Made by a program: the position numbers and the translations under genes. The notes under the pieces are model-generated. The model worked only from the letters and a program-made list of their open reading frames with translations, made no database searches and was not told the DNA's origin. A DNA stretch of 64,000 nucleotides from CAVWSM01 sp963799425 (lineage in GTDB: Bacteria; Actinomycetota; Actinomycetes; Jiangellales; Jiangellaceae). Positions within the stretch are counted from its first letter, which is position 1, and the number at the start of each line of letters is the position of its first letter. Where the stretch lies: assembly GCA_963799425.1 (NCBI GenBank), contig CAWCXA010000017.1, forward strand, positions 1 through 64,000, written 5' to 3'. Shown piece by piece: positions 26,064 to 34,233 of this stretch.

Positions 26064-26117
26064 GAACATGCGGTTGGCCCCCGTTTCGGGGCCGAAACGG
26101 GCGCAACCAGCATGTTC
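26064..26117. promoter_or_regulatory. Long imperfect inverted repeat between sigma factor and HIT gene
   Basis: Arms start GAACATGCGGTTG and end CAACCAGCATGTTC, with CCCCGTTTCGG/CCGAAACGGG inside, giving about 26-bp nearly complementary arms around a tiny centre. It lies 54 bp upstream of both divergent starts (sigma 26010, HIT 26171). It may be an operator or an RNA hairpin at the start of the sigma transcript. Confidence 0.6.
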
Positions 26118-26170
26118 TGCAGTCGGTAACCGCATGGTCGGACGTCCGCGCGCCCCTTAAGATCACCACC

Positions 26171-26518
26171 GTGACTGCCGACCCGAGCTGCCTGTTCTGC
26201 CGCATCGTGGCAGGCGAGATCCCGGCCGACGTCGTCCGCGAGTCCAACCAGACCGTGGCATTCCGCGACGTCAACCCGCAGGCGCCGGTGCACGTGCTGG
26301 TCGTGCCGCGGGACCACCGGCCAAATGCCACGGCTCTCGCCAAAGCGGACCCCGTCCTCGCCGGGACGTTGCTCGCCGACGCTGCGGCGGTGGCGGATCA
26401 GGAAGGCCTGTCGGACTATCGACTCGTCCTCAACACCGGGCCACAAGCCGGACAGAGCGTGTTTCACGTGCACGTCCACGTCCTCGGGGGCCGCGACATG
26501 GGCTGGCCGCCGGGCTGA
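26171..26518 (+). CDS. HIT family nucleotide hydrolase
   Basis: A 115-residue histidine-triad protein. The catalytic triad is in VFHVHVHVLGG, and the N-terminal CLFCRIVAGEIPA is typical of Hint-type purine nucleoside phosphoramidases. It probably hydrolyses AMP-X substrates. GTG 26171 is chosen over earlier in-frame codons because family similarity starts there. It heads the HIT-phoH-ybeY series. Confidence 0.93.
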   Translation: MTADPSCLFCRIVAGEIPADVVRESNQTVAFRDVNPQAPVHVLVVPRDHRPNATALAKADPVLAGTLLADAAAVADQEGLSDYRLVLNTGPQAGQSVFHVHVHVLGGRDMGWPPG

Positions 26519-26624
26519 CGCGACAATTTCGTACGGGCTGAGCTCAGGCCCGCTCGGTACCATGGACGAGTCCCTCGCCGTCGAGACCAGAGAGCAGTGT
26601 GAGCAGGCCCACCGCGGGCCACCC

Positions 26625-27641
26625 ATGACCGAGACCACCACGGCCAGACACCGCATCGTCGTCCCGTCCAGCATCCCGATGGTCAGCCTGCTCGGGACAG
26701 CGGACACCAACCTCAAGGTCATCGAGGACGCGTTTCCCTCCGTCGACATCTCAGTGCGTGGTGACGAGGTCACTCTCACGGGGGAGCCCGGGGACATCGC
26801 TCTCGTCGAGCGCCTCATTGACGAGCTGGTCGCCGTGGTGCGCGCCGGTCAGGGGCTCTCGGCCGAGGCTGTCGAGCGGGCGATCGCCATGCTGCGCGAG
26901 CGCACCCTCGAGCGGCCGGCCGACGTCCTGACGCTCAACATCCTGTCCAATCGTGGCCGCACGATCCGACCCAAGACGCTCAACCAGAAGCGCTACGTGG
27001 ACGCGATCGACAAGCACACCATCGTGTTCGGCATCGGACCGGCCGGCACCGGCAAGACCTACCTTGCCGTGGCCAAGGCCGTGCAGGCGCTGCAGGCAAA
27101 ACAGGTCACGCGCATCATCCTCACGCGTCCTGCGGTCGAGGCGGGGGAGCGGCTTGGCTTCCTGCCGGGCACCCTCAGCGAGAAGATCGACCCCTATCTC
27201 CGCCCGCTCTACGACGCCCTGCACGACATGATGGACCCCGCTACGATCCCGCGACTCATGACCGAAGGCACGATCGAGGTCGCGCCGCTGGCCTACATGC
27301 GTGGGCGCTCGTTGAACGATGCATTCATCATCCTCGACGAGGCGCAGAACACTTCGCCCGAGCAGATGAAGATGTTCCTGACCAGACTTGGCTTCGGATC
27401 CAAGGTCGTCGTCACGGGCGACATCACACAGATCGACCTGCCCACCGGCACCTCGAGCGGTCTCAAGATCGTCCAGGGCATCTTGAGCGACCTAGACGAT
27501 GTCACCTTCTGCCGGCTCACGAGCCACGACGTCGTCCGGCACCCGCTGGTCGGGCGCATCGTCGACGCCTACGGGCGCTTCGACGCGGAGCAGGACGCGG
27601 GCCGCGGCGGGCAGCAGCGGCGTCCAGGGCGCCGGTCCTGA
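26625..27641 (+). CDS. phoH: PhoH family ATPase (PhoH-like/YbeZ)
   Basis: A 338-residue P-loop protein. Walker A is GPAGTGKTYLA (about residue 145), Walker B FIILDEAQN (about 235), with VVTGDITQIDLP as motif III. The N-terminal ~110 residues form a KH-like RNA-binding extension. The YbeZ group works with YbeY in 16S rRNA maturation and RNA stress responses. ATG 26625 is chosen. ybeY follows within 17 bp, so they are one operon. Confidence 0.94.
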   Translation: MTETTTARHRIVVPSSIPMVSLLGTADTNLKVIEDAFPSVDISVRGDEVTLTGEPGDIALVERLIDELVAVVRAGQGLSAEAVERAIAMLRERTLERPADVLTLNILSNRGRTIRPKTLNQKRYVDAIDKHTIVFGIGPAGTGKTYLAVAKAVQALQAKQVTRIILTRPAVEAGERLGFLPGTLSEKIDPYLRPLYDALHDMMDPATIPRLMTEGTIEVAPLAYMRGRSLNDAFIILDEAQNTSPEQMKMFLTRLGFGSKVVVTGDITQIDLPTGTSSGLKIVQGILSDLDDVTFCRLTSHDVVRHPLVGRIVDAYGRFDAEQDAGRGGQQRRPGRRS

Positions 27642-27658
27642 CGCAGAGGCGGGCACTC

Positions 27659-28126
27659 GTGAGCATCGAGATCAACAACGAGACGGACGCGGTCGTCGAC
27701 GAGCATGCGCTGGCGACGCTCGCGCGATTCGTGCTCGACGCGCTCCGCATCCATCCGCAGGCCGAACTGTCGGTGATCCTGGTCGACTCCGCGGCCATGG
27801 AGCAGCTGCACATGCAATGGATGGACGAGCCCGGGCCGACCGACGTCCTGTCGTTTCCGATGGACGAGCTGCGACCGACGGCCGACGGTGAGGAGCCGTC
27901 GCCAGGGTTGCTCGGCGACGTTGTGCTGTGTCCGGAGGTGGCGGAGCGACAAGCGGCGCGCGCCGGGCACAGCACCGAGGACGAGCTGTACCTGCTAACC
28001 ACGCACGGCATCTTGCACCTGCTCGGGTTCGACCATGCCGAGCCGGACGAGGAGAAGGAGATGTTCGGCCTGCAGAACCGCCTGCTCGCCGACTGGCGTG
28101 CCGCCGGAGGGGGCCAGCATCGGTGA
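27659..28126 (+). CDS. ybeY: Endoribonuclease YbeY
   Basis: A 155-residue zinc-dependent rRNA maturation endonuclease. The metal motif HGILHLLGFDH (HX3HX5H) lies near residue 120, and DVLSFPMDE is the other conserved block. It functions with PhoH and Era in 16S rRNA 3'-end processing and ribosome quality control. GTG start at 27659. Its stop overlaps the start of the next gene. Confidence 0.96.
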   Translation: MSIEINNETDAVVDEHALATLARFVLDALRIHPQAELSVILVDSAAMEQLHMQWMDEPGPTDVLSFPMDELRPTADGEEPSPGLLGDVVLCPEVAERQAARAGHSTEDELYLLTTHGILHLLGFDHAEPDEEKEMFGLQNRLLADWRAAGGGQHR

Positions 28127-29481
28127 CGTCTTCCGACGCTTGGTTGCTCGTCGTCGCGGCGATTCTCGTCCTGCTCGCGGCTCTCCTGGCAGCGGTCGAG
28201 GCCGCGCTCCCAGTGATCTCGCGATCCCGGGCCGACGGCCTGGTCCGTGAGGGTCGGCGGGGCGCAGCGCGGCTGCGGCGGATCGCGGAAGACACACCGC
28301 GTTACGTGAGCTCCCTGCTGCTGCTGCGGGTGATCTTCGAGGTCATTGCCGTCGTGCTCGTGACGTTGGCGTTGCGGGACGAGTTCCGCAACGCGTGGGT
28401 CGGCGGGCTGGTCGTCGCCGTCGTCATGGTTCTCGTTCTGTTCATCGTCATCGGCGTCGCCCCACGCACGCTGGGCCGTCAGCACGCCGATGGCGTCGCC
28501 ATGGTGGCGGCCGGGCCGGTCATGGTGATCAACCGGCTGCTCGGTCCGCTGGCGTCGTTGCTCATCATGGTGGGCAATGCGCTGACCCCCGGCAAGGGCT
28601 TCCCCGAAGGTCCCTTCGCGACAGAGGCTGAGCTGCGCGAGCTTGTCGACATCGCCGAGCGCTCCCAAGTCATCGAGTCTGAAGAGCGCAAGATGATCCA
28701 CTCGGTCTTCGATCTGAGCGACACGATCGTGCGTGAGGTCATGGTGCCGCGCACCGACGTGGTCTACATCGAGCGCCACAAGACCCTCCGACAGTTCATG
28801 TCGTTGGCGCTGCGCAGCGGCTTCAGCCGCATCCCGGTTGTCGGCGACAACGTCGACGATGTCATCGGGATCGCCTATCTGAAAGACGTCTCTCGCCGCA
28901 TGTATGACCGACGCGAGGCAGAGAACGAGGAGCGAGTCGAGTCGGTCATGCGCCATGCGGTGTTCGTGCCCGACTCCAAGCCCGTCGACGAACTGCTCCG
29001 TGACATGCAGGCCGCTCGCACGCACGTGGCGATCGTCGTCGACGAGTACGGCGGGATGGCCGGCATCGTCACGATCGAGGACATCCTCGAGGAGATCGTC
29101 GGTGAGATCACCGATGAGTACGACGCGGAAGGCACGCCGATCGAGCGACTCAGCGACGACGAGGTGCGGGTCAGCTCGCGGCTGCACGTCGAAGAGCTTG
29201 GCCAGCTGTTCGGGCTCGAGCTGAGCGACGACGATGTCGACAGCGTGGGCGGGCTGCTCGCCAAGCATCTCGGCCGGGTGCCCATCCCTGGCGCCAGTGC
29301 TCAGGTCGGTGGCCTGCGGCTCGTCGCGGAGTCGACTGCCGGTCGGCGCAACCGCATCGATACCGTCCTGGTGACCCGGCTCCGCGAGCCCGTGGAAGAC
29401 GTCGGCGGAGAGTCAAACGGCGGTACGAGGAACGAGCGGGGTCGTGAGCGCGACCGTTCCCCCGGCGAGGCTCGCACGTGA
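28123..29481 (+). CDS. CNNM/CorC family transporter-like protein (DUF21-CBS-CorC_HlyC)
   Basis: A 452-residue membrane protein. The DUF21 domain has about four helices in residues 5-165. Two CBS domains follow (about 205-330, with FSRIPVVGDNVDDVIGIAYL and VDEYGGMAGIVTIED), then a CorC_HlyC domain (about 345-425). The family is called hemolysin in old annotations, but members are linked to magnesium export or ion homeostasis. GTG 28123 overlaps the ybeY stop, and its stop overlaps the next gene. The ybeY-corC-era order is widely conserved. Confidence 0.93.
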   Translation: MTSSDAWLLVVAAILVLLAALLAAVEAALPVISRSRADGLVREGRRGAARLRRIAEDTPRYVSSLLLLRVIFEVIAVVLVTLALRDEFRNAWVGGLVVAVVMVLVLFIVIGVAPRTLGRQHADGVAMVAAGPVMVINRLLGPLASLLIMVGNALTPGKGFPEGPFATEAELRELVDIAERSQVIESEERKMIHSVFDLSDTIVREVMVPRTDVVYIERHKTLRQFMSLALRSGFSRIPVVGDNVDDVIGIAYLKDVSRRMYDRREAENEERVESVMRHAVFVPDSKPVDELLRDMQAARTHVAIVVDEYGGMAGIVTIEDILEEIVGEITDEYDAEGTPIERLSDDEVRVSSRLHVEELGQLFGLELSDDDVDSVGGLLAKHLGRVPIPGASAQVGGLRLVAESTAGRRNRIDTVLVTRLREPVEDVGGESNGGTRNERGRERDRSPGEART

Positions 29482-29816
29482 CGGAGCTCGATGCGGAGGA
29501 CTCCAAGATCGTCACTCTGGCGCGGGCCGCGAGAGTCCGCTTGGGTGCCGCACAGGGCGCAGCGATCCGCGACGCCGACGGCCGCACCTACGCGGCGGCC
29601 ACAGTTACCTTGCCGTCACTGCAGCTGTCCGCGTTGCAGGTCGCAGTGGCCATGGCAGTGTCGAGCGGGGCTCGCGGACTTGAAGCCGCGAGTGTGGTGT
29701 CCGACGGTGCGCCGACCCAGGCCGACCTCGACGCCGTCCGCGACCTGGGTGGCGCCGGTACGCCGGTATTCGTCATGGCGCCGGACGGCACGCTGCGTGA
29801 GAGGCTCACCGTGTGA
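29478..29816 (+). CDS. Degenerate cytidine deaminase-like protein
   Basis: A 112-residue protein that aligns with the cytidine-deaminase fold (AAIRDADGRTYAAATV, then LSALQVAVAMAVSSGARG). The zinc ligands are gone: the HAE position reads LSA, the PCxxC motif is absent, and the whole protein has no Cys or His. It cannot bind catalytic zinc in the normal way. It overlaps both neighbours (4 bp each) and sits between corC and era in many actinobacteria, so it is a conserved pseudoenzyme of unknown role. Confidence 0.8.
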   Translation: MTELDAEDSKIVTLARAARVRLGAAQGAAIRDADGRTYAAATVTLPSLQLSALQVAVAMAVSSGARGLEAASVVSDGAPTQADLDAVRDLGGAGTPVFVMAPDGTLRERLTV

Positions 29817-30751
29817 CGGGTCTGTTCGACGTACCCGAGGGCTACCGGTCCGGCTTTGCGTGCTTTGTGGGCCGCCCCAATGCGGGCAAGTCGACACTCA
29901 CCAATGCGCTGGTCGGCGAGAAGGTCGCCATCATCTCCGACAAGCCGCAAACCACCCGCCATACGATCCGCGGCATCGTGCACCGTCCTGATGCGCAGCT
30001 CGTGCTGGTCGACACTCCCGGGCTGCACAAGCCGCGCACGTTGCTCGGTCAGCGGCTGAACGACCTCGTACGTTCGACGTGGGCCGAGGTCGACGTCATC
30101 GGGTTCTGCCTGCCCGCTGACCAGAAGCTCGGGCCCGGTGACCGGTTCATCGCACAGGAGCTTGCGCAGGTACGACGTACACCCAAGGTCGCGATCGTCA
30201 CCAAGACCGATCTCGTTTCTCCCGACGCGGTTGGCGCGCAGCTCGTGGCGGTGAGCGAGCTCGGCCGCGAGCTCGGGCTCGAGTGGGCCGACATCGTTCC
30301 GGTCTCGGCAGCGTCCGGCGCGCAGCTCGGGCTGCTCGCCGATCTGTTGGTAGCGCAGCTGCCCGAGGGATGGCCGCTCTACCCCGAAGGGGACCTCACC
30401 GACGAGCCCGAGGAGACCCTCGTCGCCGAGCTCATCCGCGAGGCCGCGCTCGAAGGTGTCCGTGACGAGCTGCCGCACTCAATCGCCGTTGTCGTGGAGG
30501 AGATGATCCCGCGGGAGGACCGGCCCGAGGGCAAGCCGCTGCTCGACGTACACGCCAATCTGTTCGTCGAGCGTGACAGTCAGAAGGCCATCGTGATCGG
30601 CCGCGGCGGGTCACGCCTGCGGGCCGTAGGCACCACCGCGCGCAAACACATCGAGGCGTTGCTCGGCACGCCGATCTACCTCGACCTGCACGTCAAGGTT
30701 GCCAAGGACTGGCAGCGCGATCCCAAACAGTTGCGCCGGCTGGGTTTCTGA
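29813..30751 (+). CDS. era: GTPase Era
   Basis: A 312-residue GTPase for 30S ribosome assembly. G1 GRPNAGKST, G3 DTPGLHKP and G4 VTKTD are present. The C-terminal KH domain contains IVIGRGGSRLRAVG and binds the 16S rRNA 3' end. GTG 29813 overlaps the previous gene's stop. It ends the HIT-phoH-ybeY-corC-era operon. A convergent small gene follows 6 bp later. Confidence 0.97.
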   Translation: MTGLFDVPEGYRSGFACFVGRPNAGKSTLTNALVGEKVAIISDKPQTTRHTIRGIVHRPDAQLVLVDTPGLHKPRTLLGQRLNDLVRSTWAEVDVIGFCLPADQKLGPGDRFIAQELAQVRRTPKVAIVTKTDLVSPDAVGAQLVAVSELGRELGLEWADIVPVSAASGAQLGLLADLLVAQLPEGWPLYPEGDLTDEPEETLVAELIREAALEGVRDELPHSIAVVVEEMIPREDRPEGKPLLDVHANLFVERDSQKAIVIGRGGSRLRAVGTTARKHIEALLGTPIYLDLHVKVAKDWQRDPKQLRRLGF

Positions 30752-30757
30752 GCCCCG

Positions 30758-31093
30758 TCAGACGTCGGGGTGCTCGGCGAGCAGGCGCTTGCCGGCCCGC
30801 AGCCGCCAGGCGGTCGCGAGCCACTCCGCCACCAGGTCACCGTCGTCGGTTTCCTGGAAGCGCAATGCGGTCCAGCCCTGCCGTCCCCAAGCGTTGGCGA
30901 TCGCCTCGGCCGCCGGGGTCAGCGCCACGATCTCGTGCTGCGTCTCCGGGGTGAGCCGCAGGTTGATGGTGTCGTCGTCGCCAAGAGTGGCGAAGATCTT
31001 GCCGCCGCACTTCCACGCCGTGCGGTCGAAGTGCGGCGCGCTGTCGACGTCGGGCAGCCGGTGCAGCAACGACTCAACGGCAGGTCGATCCAC
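30758..31093 (-). CDS. MmcQ/YjbR family DNA-binding-like protein
   Basis: A 111-residue protein of the MmcQ/YjbR double-wing fold. Recognisable blocks are the Trp/Lys/Gly segment AWKCGGKIFATLGDDDTINLR (from about residue 30), and WTALRF with a C-terminal helix ending WRLRAGKRL. Members have a CyaY-like/phage T4 MotA-like fold and may bind DNA; no function is established. It ends 6 bp from era, convergent. Confidence 0.8.
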   Translation of the reverse strand: MDRPAVESLLHRLPDVDSAPHFDRTAWKCGGKIFATLGDDDTINLRLTPETQHEIVALTPAAEAIANAWGRQGWTALRFQETDDGDLVAEWLATAWRLRAGKRLLAEHPDV

Positions 31094-31112
31094 GCCACCC
31101 TCCTACCCGTGA

Positions 31113-32120
31113 TCACAGCTCGCGCTGCCACTCCCACCAGCGTCCGACGGGCTGGAAGCCCATGGCCCAGTTGACCCGCAGCATATGCGTGTTGTCGGCG
31201 GCGTTGCCGGTCTCGATCCACCGCACACTGGGCTCGCGCTCGCGCAGGCGGGCGAGGTTGGCCGTCTTGACCAGGGTGCCGAGTCGGTGACCACGGTGGT
31301 CGGGGGCGACGACTGTGGCCCACTGGCCGGCCCACTCGGGCAGCGACGGCGCAACGATGATCTGCGTGAGCGCGACCATGCGTCCAGACTCGTCGCGTGC
31401 GATGGCGAGATACTCGCGCAAGCCGCGACGGGCGAACTGCTCCTGGGCGACAAGCACGCGCTCAGCCGACCAGTTCTCCCGCTCCCAGGCGAGGTCGCCG
31501 AGCGGGGCGTCTTCGCTGAGCGTGCTCTCGAGAGCGCCGATCTGGGCAGCGGTCTCCTCGTCGGCCTGCCCACCCATGAGCAGCTCCAGCGTGTACGCCG
31601 TGGAGTGCTCGATCGCGTCCTGAAAGAGCCGTGCGAGCAGGTCGTCGTCGACTCGCTGCAGGTCGAGCAGGCTGGTGTATTCCTCCAGCGCGCGGGTGAA
31701 GCCATGCGACTCCAGATGCGCGAACGACCTCGGCGGACCGTCGTACGGCTCTCCTGACTCGGTCAGCAGGCGCTTGCGGCCGGCGTCGCGCGCGAGCCTG
31801 AGCGCTGCCTCGACCAGTCCCTCGCGAAGCGCCGCCTCCTCGGACCCGGGCAGGACCACGAGGTCAGTGATCGCATTGTCGGTGTTGTCCTCGAGTGGCA
31901 GCTCGAGCGAGAGGGCAGCGCGAAAGTCACCGTCGACGCGTACGAGGTAGTGGGATGTCTCGTGCGAAGGCTCCGGGTAGCGCACAGCACCGACCGTGAA
32001 CTCGCGGCTGTAGGGCATGAGCGAGGGGTGCTCGGCACCCCAGCCATCGACCATGATCCGGTGATAACGCTCCAGAAGGACGTCGTCGTCGGCGGTGACG
32101 AGGACTAACTCGGGGTCCAT
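31113..32120 (-). CDS. Tandem GNAT-family acetyltransferase
   Basis: A 335-residue protein with two GNAT-like halves. The second half holds the acetyl-CoA pyrophosphate loop VVAPDHRGHRLGTLVK (about residue 275) and the family pattern VRWIETGNAADNTHML and MGFQPVGR. The first half (residues 1-165) keeps the fold but a weaker loop. Such double-GNAT proteins modify small molecules or peptides in actinobacteria. The substrate is unknown. Confidence 0.82.
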   Translation of the reverse strand: MDPELVLVTADDDVLLERYHRIMVDGWGAEHPSLMPYSREFTVGAVRYPEPSHETSHYLVRVDGDFRAALSLELPLEDNTDNAITDLVVLPGSEEAALREGLVEAALRLARDAGRKRLLTESGEPYDGPPRSFAHLESHGFTRALEEYTSLLDLQRVDDDLLARLFQDAIEHSTAYTLELLMGGQADEETAAQIGALESTLSEDAPLGDLAWERENWSAERVLVAQEQFARRGLREYLAIARDESGRMVALTQIIVAPSLPEWAGQWATVVAPDHRGHRLGTLVKTANLARLREREPSVRWIETGNAADNTHMLRVNWAMGFQPVGRWWEWQREL

Positions 32121-32226
32121 AGGACAACGGAACCGCGTCAGACCGCACCGTGTCGAACGGATTTCGTCTCACTTGCTGGACCAGCCGGCCACAGGTCTGC
32201 GGCGGCTGGGCTAGCCTGGCGGAACT

Positions 32227-32274
32227 ATGCGTCTGGCGGTCCTCCTTCTTGGCTGCCGCGGCGAGGGCCGATAA
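32227..32274 (+). CDS. leuL: leuA leader peptide (leucine attenuator)
   Basis: The 15-codon ORF MRLAVLLLGCRGEGR has four Leu codons (CTG, CTC, CTT, CTT) among residues 3-8. It lies 119 nt before leuA. A possible -10 box TAGCCT (32212-32217) would put the transcription start only a few bases before the ATG, so it may be leaderless. Ribosome stalling at these Leu codons under leucine starvation is the known logic of leu leaders. Too short for ordinary gene finding. Confidence 0.75.
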   Translation: MRLAVLLLGCRGEGR

Positions 32275-32293
32275 GGCTGGCTCCCTCGTCGCG
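32257..32293 (+). promoter_or_regulatory. Stem-loop overlapping leader peptide stop
   Basis: CGCGGCGAGGG (32257-32267) and CCCTCGTCGCG (32283-32293) form an 11-bp stem with one wobble. The left arm lies within the last leader codons, so a ribosome at the leader stop (32272-32274) would disrupt it, while one stalled at Leu codons would leave it free. The freed CCCTC could pair with GAGGG of the leuA ribosome site (32330-32334), suggesting translational control. That last pairing is inference. Confidence 0.55.
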
Positions 32294-32345
32294 GAGACCC
32301 GGTGTTGCCCGGCCGCCCGTGACGCCCTTGAGGGGAAGCCCACCC

Positions 32346-34109
32346 GTGACCACACCCGACAATGCTGTGCCTAAGCCCGCGGTGTCGCGCTCGATGCCTA
32401 ACGGCCAGCAGCCAAGCGGCATGCCGATTCACAAATACCGGCCCTTCGCGCAGACCAACCCAGTGCCGCCGTTCCCGCGCACCTGGCCGACGCGCGCCAT
32501 CACCACTGCTCCGCGCTGGCTGTCCACCGACCTGCGCGACGGCAACCAAGCGCTGATCGACCCGATGACGCCGACCCGCAAGCGGCGCATGTTCGACCTG
32601 CTCGTCCGCATGGGTTACAAGGAGATAGAGGTCGGCTTCCCCGCGGCGAGCCAGGCCGACTTCGACTTCGTACGCAGCATCGTCGAGGAGAATGGGGCGA
32701 TCCCCGACGACGTACGGATCTCCGTCCTGACCCAGGCCCGCGAGGACCTCATCGCCCGTACGGTCGAGTCGCTGGTGGGTGCGCGGCACGCGAACGTGCA
32801 CCTCTACAACGCGACGGCGCCAGTGTTCCGTCGCGTCGTCTTCGGCAACGACAAGCAGCAGACCAAGGCGCTCGCGGTCGACGGCACGCGGCACGTGATG
32901 AAGTACGCCGAGGAGCTGCTGCCCGGCACCGACTTCGGCTACCAGTACTCGCCGGAGATCTTCATCGACACGGAGCTGGAGTTCGCGCTCGAGGTCTGCG
33001 AGGGAGTGATGGATGTCTGGCAGCCTGGACCGGGCCGCGAGATCATCCTCAACCTGCCGGCCACGGTGGAGCGGGCGACGCCCAACGTCTATGCAGACCA
33101 GATCGAGTGGTTCAGCACGCACGTCTCACGCCGCGAGCTCGTCGCGATCTCGCTGCACCCGCACAACGACCGCGGTGCCGCCGTCGCCGCCGCCGAGCTG
33201 GGTCGTCTCGCCGGTGCCGACCGCATCGAGGGATGCCTGTTCGGGCAGGGCGAGCGCACGGGCAACGTCGACCTGGTCACGCTCGGCATGAACCTGTTCA
33301 GCCAGGGGATCGACCCGCAGATCGACTTCTCCGAGATCGACGAGATCCGCCGCACCTACGAGTACTGCACGCAGATGGACGTCCACGCGCGACACCCGTA
33401 CGCCGGGGATCTTGTCTACACGTCCTTCTCCGGCTCGCACCAGGACGCCATCAAGAAGGGCTTCGAGCAGATGGCGATCGACGCCGAGGCCGCCCGCAAG
33501 ACGGTCGACGAGCTCGTGTGGGCCGTCCCTTACCTGCCTATCGACCCGAAGGACGTCGGCCGCTCATACGAGGCGGTCATCAGGGTCAACTCGCAGTCGG
33601 GCAAGGGCGGCGTCGCCTACATCATGAAATCCGAGCACGGTCTGGACCTGCCGCGGCGCCTGCAGATCGAGTTCTCGGGGGTCGTGCAGCGGCACACCGA
33701 CATCGAGGGCGGCGAGGTCAGCCCGGCGGAGATGTGGGGACACTTTGCCGGCGAGTATCTCGAGGCCGAGGCGCCGCTGCAGCTCAACTCGGTGCACTCG
33801 TCGAGCGCGGAGGGCGAGCGTGATGCGCTGACGGCCGCGCTCTACGTCGACGGCGAGCGACGCGTGCTCACCGGCAGCGGCAACGGGCCGATCGACGCAT
33901 TCGTCCGGTCGCTCGGCGAGATCGGCTACGACGTGCGAGTGCTCGACTACCACGAGCACGCGCTGTCGGCGGGCGAGAACGCGAGGGCCGCGGCCTATGT
34001 CGAGTGTGCGGTCGGGGACAAGGTGCTCTGGGGTGCCGGCTTGGACGCCAACATCGTCACCGCGTCGCTCAAGGCAGTGGTCTCGGCGGTCAACCGCGCA
34101 CACCGCTGA
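32346..34109 (+). CDS. leuA: 2-isopropylmalate synthase
   Basis: A 587-residue enzyme joining acetyl-CoA and 2-oxoisovalerate, the first step of leucine synthesis. The HMGL-like barrel contains STDLRDGNQALIDPM and the metal-binding SLHPHNDRG. The C-terminal leucine-binding regulatory domain includes YVDGERRVLTGSGNGPIDAF. It is the long actinobacterial LeuA form. GTG 32346 is chosen because GAGGGGAAG lies at 32330-32338; GTG 32319 would lie before that site. Leucine feedback and the leader peptide both control it. Confidence 0.96.
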   Translation: MTTPDNAVPKPAVSRSMPNGQQPSGMPIHKYRPFAQTNPVPPFPRTWPTRAITTAPRWLSTDLRDGNQALIDPMTPTRKRRMFDLLVRMGYKEIEVGFPAASQADFDFVRSIVEENGAIPDDVRISVLTQAREDLIARTVESLVGARHANVHLYNATAPVFRRVVFGNDKQQTKALAVDGTRHVMKYAEELLPGTDFGYQYSPEIFIDTELEFALEVCEGVMDVWQPGPGREIILNLPATVERATPNVYADQIEWFSTHVSRRELVAISLHPHNDRGAAVAAAELGRLAGADRIEGCLFGQGERTGNVDLVTLGMNLFSQGIDPQIDFSEIDEIRRTYEYCTQMDVHARHPYAGDLVYTSFSGSHQDAIKKGFEQMAIDAEAARKTVDELVWAVPYLPIDPKDVGRSYEAVIRVNSQSGKGGVAYIMKSEHGLDLPRRLQIEFSGVVQRHTDIEGGEVSPAEMWGHFAGEYLEAEAPLQLNSVHSSSAEGERDALTAALYVDGERRVLTGSGNGPIDAFVRSLGEIGYDVRVLDYHEHALSAGENARAAAYVECAVGDKVLWGAGLDANIVTASLKAVVSAVNRAHR

Positions 34110-34233
34110 CAGGACAACCTCTCAGCAGCCTCCCGTCGCATGATCGTCCTCCACAGTTCACGCGAAACCCTTGCGGCCGGGTCTGCTGGACGGCAGGCTC
34201 AGCGCCGGGGGTACGCCGAGCGAGGGAGCTAGG

